Source: Bifidobacterium sp. UBA6881
Lineage (GTDB): Bacteria > Actinomycetota > Actinomycetes > Actinomycetales > Bifidobacteriaceae
DNA length: 16,719 nt
NCBI GenBank assembly: GCA_002451435.1
Contig: DKCF01000050.1
Coordinates: forward strand, 1 to 16,719
Direction of reading: 5' to 3'
Shown here: in pieces, positions 14,343 through 16,719 of the stretch
Numbering within the stretch: the stretch's first letter is position 1
Layout: each line of letters opens with the position of its first letter
Program-made: the position numbers and the translations under genes
Notes under the pieces: model-generated
Databases searched by the model: none
Told to the model about the DNA's origin: nothing
Seen by the model: only the letters and a program-made list of their open reading frames with translations

Positions 14343-15134
14343 CTATTCCATTCTCATTCTGGTGAAGGTGTATTCCGCGTATTTGCGGCATGTCGTGGTC
14401 ACCGCGGTTTTCGTGATCGGAACGCGTTTGCCGCCCTTCATCACGAATTCCGCGTTGTTGATGCCGGCGACGTAGTCGAAATTGACGAGCACGCCGCGTG
14501 CGGTGCGGTAGAAGTTGTCGAATACGGTGAGCCGTCGCTCCACGTCGGAGAAATTGGTGCGGATCTTCGTGCGGGTGCCGTCGGCGAAGGTGAATTCCAC
14601 ATAGTGCGCGCTGGACAGCGCGTATGCGATGAGCCGCCTGTCCATGGTGGTCGCGGGGTTGCCGAAGGCCACCTGCCAGGCGGCGTCCGCCGCCCGCTTC
14701 GTGCCCGGCCGGTCCAGATGGGTTGCCGGAGCCCTGCCGTCGAGTTGCGCCGCAACGCGGTCCATGGTCGCGTCGAACGCCTTGCGGCTGATCGGTTTGA
14801 GCAGATAGCCGCTTGCCTGCACCTCATACCCCAGCACCGCGAAATCGGCGCTTGAGGTGATGAACACGATGGGGCAGTCGTCGTGCTGCCGGCGAAGCAG
14901 ACGCGCGATGTCGAGTCCGGTGGCCGCGTGCGTCGCCTGTTCGTCATCCGTCAGATAGCAGTCGAGCAGCAGCAAATCGTAGCGGGCGGTTTTCCAGCTT
15001 TCGATGAAGGATTCGGCGTCGGCGAAGGTCACGCATTCCACACCGAGCCCGAGCCTTGAACGGAAATGATCCGCGCACATGGCGGCTATGAGCTGGCGCT
15101 CCACGGCGTGGTCCTCGACGATGGCGACACGCAT
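14343..15134 (-). CDS. LytTR-family response regulator
   Basis: The 263-residue product has a receiver domain (about residues 1-130) with acidic Glu7/Asp8 and phosphoacceptor Asp58 (LLLLDCYLTDDE). Thr93 (FITSSAD) and Lys113 (GYLLKPIS) complete the phosphorylation site. The C-terminal DNA-binding domain (about 155-258) is LytTR type. It includes YVEFTFADGTRTKIRTN, the FYRTARGVLVNFDYVAGI segment and the KRVPITKT stretch that usually ends in a conserved helix. Regulators of this type (AgrA, ComE, VirR) bind paired direct repeats. The ATG at 15132-15134 follows a strong AAGGAGG at 15139-15145. It is the first gene of a two-gene operon with the kinase. The direct repeats at 15238-15270 are candidate autoregulatory sites. 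Confidence 0.92.
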   Translation of the reverse strand: MRVAIVEDHAVERQLIAAMCADHFRSRLGLGVECVTFADAESFIESWKTARYDLLLLDCYLTDDEQATHAATGLDIARLLRRQHDDCPIVFITSSADFAVLGYEVQASGYLLKPISRKAFDATMDRVAAQLDGRAPATHLDRPGTKRAADAAWQVAFGNPATTMDRRLIAYALSSAHYVEFTFADGTRTKIRTNFSDVERRLTVFDNFYRTARGVLVNFDYVAGINNAEFVMKGGKRVPITKTAVTTTCRKYAEYTFTRMRME

Positions 15135-15237
15135 GTTCCCTCCTTCGACAGGGCGTTGTGCCGATTGGCATGGATGCCGTCGTGACGGTTACCATTCAGC
15201 GTAATCGCGTGGGCGTCATGCGACGGGGCACATGACG

Positions 15238-15270
15238 GTGTTTCATGCCATGGAACCGTGTTTCGTGCCA
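15238..15270. promoter_or_regulatory. Paired direct repeats upstream of the response regulator (candidate LytTR sites)
   Basis: GTGTTTCATGCCA (15238-15250) and GTGTTTCGTGCCA (15258-15270) match at 12 of 13 positions with a period of 20 bp. LytTR regulators classically bind two direct repeats spaced roughly two helical turns apart. The location, about 105-135 bp upstream of a LytTR regulator gene, suits an autoregulatory or activator site. The bases do not match the published consensus closely, so the role is inferred from spacing and position. Confidence 0.4.
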
Positions 15271-15480
15271 CGCGCGGAGACTGGCGCCTGCGGATGCGCG
15301 TTCGCTCTGATGCATGGATGCGTGACTGCCCCGTTGCGTGGACGCGCGGCATCATCCGCGCCCGCATGCCACGTCGCGTTCGGTGCGGAGCCATCGAACG
15401 GCACGGCGCCGATGCGGGGCGCCGTCGTTGCATCTGGACTTATGACGCGGCGGTGCGTCGGCAAGGCCGCGGCTATGGGA

Positions 15481-15578
15481 AAGGCCCGTTCCGGATGGGC
15501 GCGAACCATGTTCTCCGCCATGTGGTTTGCCCCACGCGGAAAACGGTTCGGGCATCGGAACGGGCCTTGGGCGCGCCC
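15481..15578. repeat. Large nested inverted repeat plus GC palindrome after pgm
   Basis: AAGGCCCGTTCCG (15481-15493) is perfectly complementary to CGGAACGGGCCTT (15556-15568). Inside this 13-bp stem, CGAACC (15502-15507) pairs with GGTTCG (15545-15550). A further AACCATG/CATGTGGTT hairpin (one bulge) closes the centre. Next to it, GGGCGCGCCC (15569-15578) is a perfect 10-bp palindrome. No T-tract flanks it, so it is not a standard intrinsic terminator. A structured RNA, processing site or unusual pgm terminator is possible. Confidence 0.6.
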
Positions 15579-15626
15579 GCCTTGCGGCTCGGCGCGTCGG
15601 AATCGGATTGAATGTCGCTTGCCGGC

Positions 15627-16719
15627 TTATTCGGCCAGCGCCTTGTCCACGACCTCGGAAGCCTCGGTGAGCACCTTGTCGAGCGCCTCGGGGGAGTCGA
15701 AGGACTCGGCGTACACCTTGTAGATGTTCTCGGTGCCGGACGGACGCGCCGCGAACCAGTTGTTCTTGGTGGTGACCTTCAGGCCGCCGATCTTCGCGTG
15801 GTTGCCCGGGGCTTCGGTGAGCTTCGCGGTGATGTCCTCGCCGGCCAGCTTGGTGGCGGTGACGTCGTCGCCGGTGAGCTTCGCGAACTTCTGCTTCTGC
15901 TCCAGCGTGGTCGGGGTGTCGATGCGCTTGTACCAGCTCTCACCGAAGCGCGCCACCTGTTCCTGGTGCAGCTGCGCCGGGTTCTTGCCGGTCTTGGCGG
16001 TGATCTCCGCGGCCAGCAGGTCGGGGATCAGACCGTCCTTGTCGGTGGTCCACACGCGGCCGTCCTTGCGCAGGAAGGACATGCCGGAGCTTTCCTCGCC
16101 GCCGAAGGCCACCTCGCCCTTGAACAGCGGGTCGACGAACCACTTGAAGCCGACCGGGACCTCGACGAGCTTCGCGTCGATGGACGCGGCCACGCGGTCG
16201 ATCAGCGAGGAGGAGACCAGCGTCTTGCCGATGCCTGCGTGCTCCGGCCAGTCAGGACGGTTGCCGCCGAACAGGTATTCGACGCACACGGCGATATAGT
16301 GGTTCGGGTTCATCACGCCCCAGTTCGGGCAGACGATGCCGTGGCGGTCGGCATCGGGATCGGTGCCGCCGACCAGGTCGTACTTGTCCCATGCGCCGTT
16401 GTTGAGGGAGTCGACCAGGCCCTTCATCGCATACGGCGAGCTCGGGTCCATACGGATCTTGCCGTCGTGGTCGATGGTCATGAAGCTCCAGGTCGGATCG
16501 ACCTGCGGGCGCACGACATCGATGGTCAGATCGTACTTCTCGTTCATCAGCGGCCAGTAGTTCACGGACGCGCCGCCGAGCGGATCGATGCCCAGGCGCA
16601 CGCCGGAGGAGCGGATCGCGTCGAAGTCGATGACGCTCTCCAGGTCGGAGACGTAGTGCTCGCGATAGTCGAAACGCTCGACCAGATCGGATTTGACGGC
16701 CTGCTCGAACGGCACGCGC
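15627..16719 (-). CDS. pgm: Phosphoglucomutase, alpha-D-glucose phosphate-specific (5' end outside window)
   Basis: The enzyme interconverts glucose-1-phosphate and glucose-6-phosphate, connecting glycogen and sugar-nucleotide metabolism with central carbon flow. The 364 codons seen are the C-terminal two thirds of a protein that is usually about 550 residues. The frame is open to the window edge, so the start and the catalytic-serine domain lie beyond position 16719. Visible landmarks are the metal-binding loop DPDADRH (encoded at 16341-16361) and the sugar-binding GGEESSG (16083-16103). The phosphate-binding RPSGTEN lies near the C-terminus (15726-15746). The product ends with a helical KVLTEASEVVDKALAE tail. 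The stop is TAA at 15627-15629. The nested inverted repeat lies just downstream. Confidence 0.95.
   Translation of the reverse strand, partial: RVPFEQAVKSDLVERFDYREHYVSDLESVIDFDAIRSSGVRLGIDPLGGASVNYWPLMNEKYDLTIDVVRPQVDPTWSFMTIDHDGKIRMDPSSPYAMKGLVDSLNNGAWDKYDLVGGTDPDADRHGIVCPNWGVMNPNHYIAVCVEYLFGGNRPDWPEHAGIGKTLVSSSLIDRVAASIDAKLVEVPVGFKWFVDPLFKGEVAFGGEESSGMSFLRKDGRVWTTDKDGLIPDLLAAEITAKTGKNPAQLHQEQVARFGESWYKRIDTPTTLEQKQKFAKLTGDDVTATKLAGEDITAKLTEAPGNHAKIGGLKVTTKNNWFAARPSGTENIYKVYAESFDSPEALDKVLTEASEVVDKALAE

Larger units (their letters stand above)
15135..15626. other. 492-nt intergenic region between pgm and the response regulator
   Basis: I find no convincing gene here. Several open frames exist on both strands, but they lack ribosome-binding sites and have composition-driven Arg/Ala/Pro-rich products. 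The region carries the strong ribosome-binding site of the response regulator (15139-15145). It also holds two families of direct repeats (CRTGACGGT at 15181 and 15231; GTGTTTCRTGCCA at 15238 and 15258) and a large inverted-repeat structure (15481-15578). The leftward pgm gene would end transcription and the regulator operon would start it within this interval. I see no canonical -10/-35 pair. Confidence 0.6.

Noticed and set aside
15243..15521. A 92-codon minus-strand frame that could have been a pheromone precursor or a small protein
   Set aside because: It has no hydrophobic leader, no double-Gly or cyclisation motif, and no ribosome-binding site.
15232..15723. Plus-strand frames of 117-163 codons in the pgm-regulator gap
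   Set aside because: They run into pgm antisense, have Arg/Ala-biased products, and lack ribosome-binding sites.

Overview
The window is a piece of a high-GC actinobacterial chromosome, almost certainly Bifidobacterium. The evidence is a compact 350-residue NusA, a 947-residue IF-2 with a long Gly/Arg-rich N-terminal linker, a 29-codon gene for the actinobacterial micro-ribosomal protein bS22, and bifidobacterial-looking RNase HI and AgrC/AgrA-like genes. The genus call rests on gene content and protein character only; the species cannot be told from this sequence.

Layout. Positions 1-1037 hold a leftward gene for a lipoprotein of unknown function. It is divergent from a rightward translation/RNA-maturation cluster: nusA (1115-2167), infB (2380-5223), rbfA (5338-5841), truB (5825-6895) and ribF (6923-8143). 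These genes link transcription elongation and antitermination, translation initiation, 30S maturation, tRNA pseudouridine-55 formation and FMN/FAD synthesis. The rbfA and truB frames overlap, truB and ribF lie 27 nt apart, and hairpins sit in the two larger gaps (nusA-infB and infB-rbfA). The usual neighbours rimP and ylxR are absent. The leftward radA (8153-9571) converges on ribF with only 9 nt between stops. Divergent from radA is a rightward gene for a 211-residue membrane-anchored extracytoplasmic protein (9671-10306). It is followed by the 29-codon bS22 gene (10477-10566) and a strong bidirectional terminator shared with the convergent rpiA (10653-11351).

The right third reads leftward. 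It contains a phosphoglucomutase gene cut by the window edge (15627-16719), a LytTR response regulator (15132-14343) and its AgrC-type histidine kinase (14338-12983) in a two-gene operon, and an RNase HI with a long C-terminal extension (12872-11556). The 492-nt gap between pgm and the regulator has no convincing gene. It holds paired direct repeats that could be LytTR-type binding sites and a large nested inverted repeat.

Most of the window is conserved housekeeping sequence. The parts most worth a second look are the bS22 gene, the repeats upstream of the response regulator, the nested inverted repeat after pgm, the RNase HI extension, and an AgrC/AgrA-like pair with no visible pheromone gene beside it. 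I did not find a convincing novel defence or mobile system, CRISPR array, tRNA, rRNA or insertion sequence.
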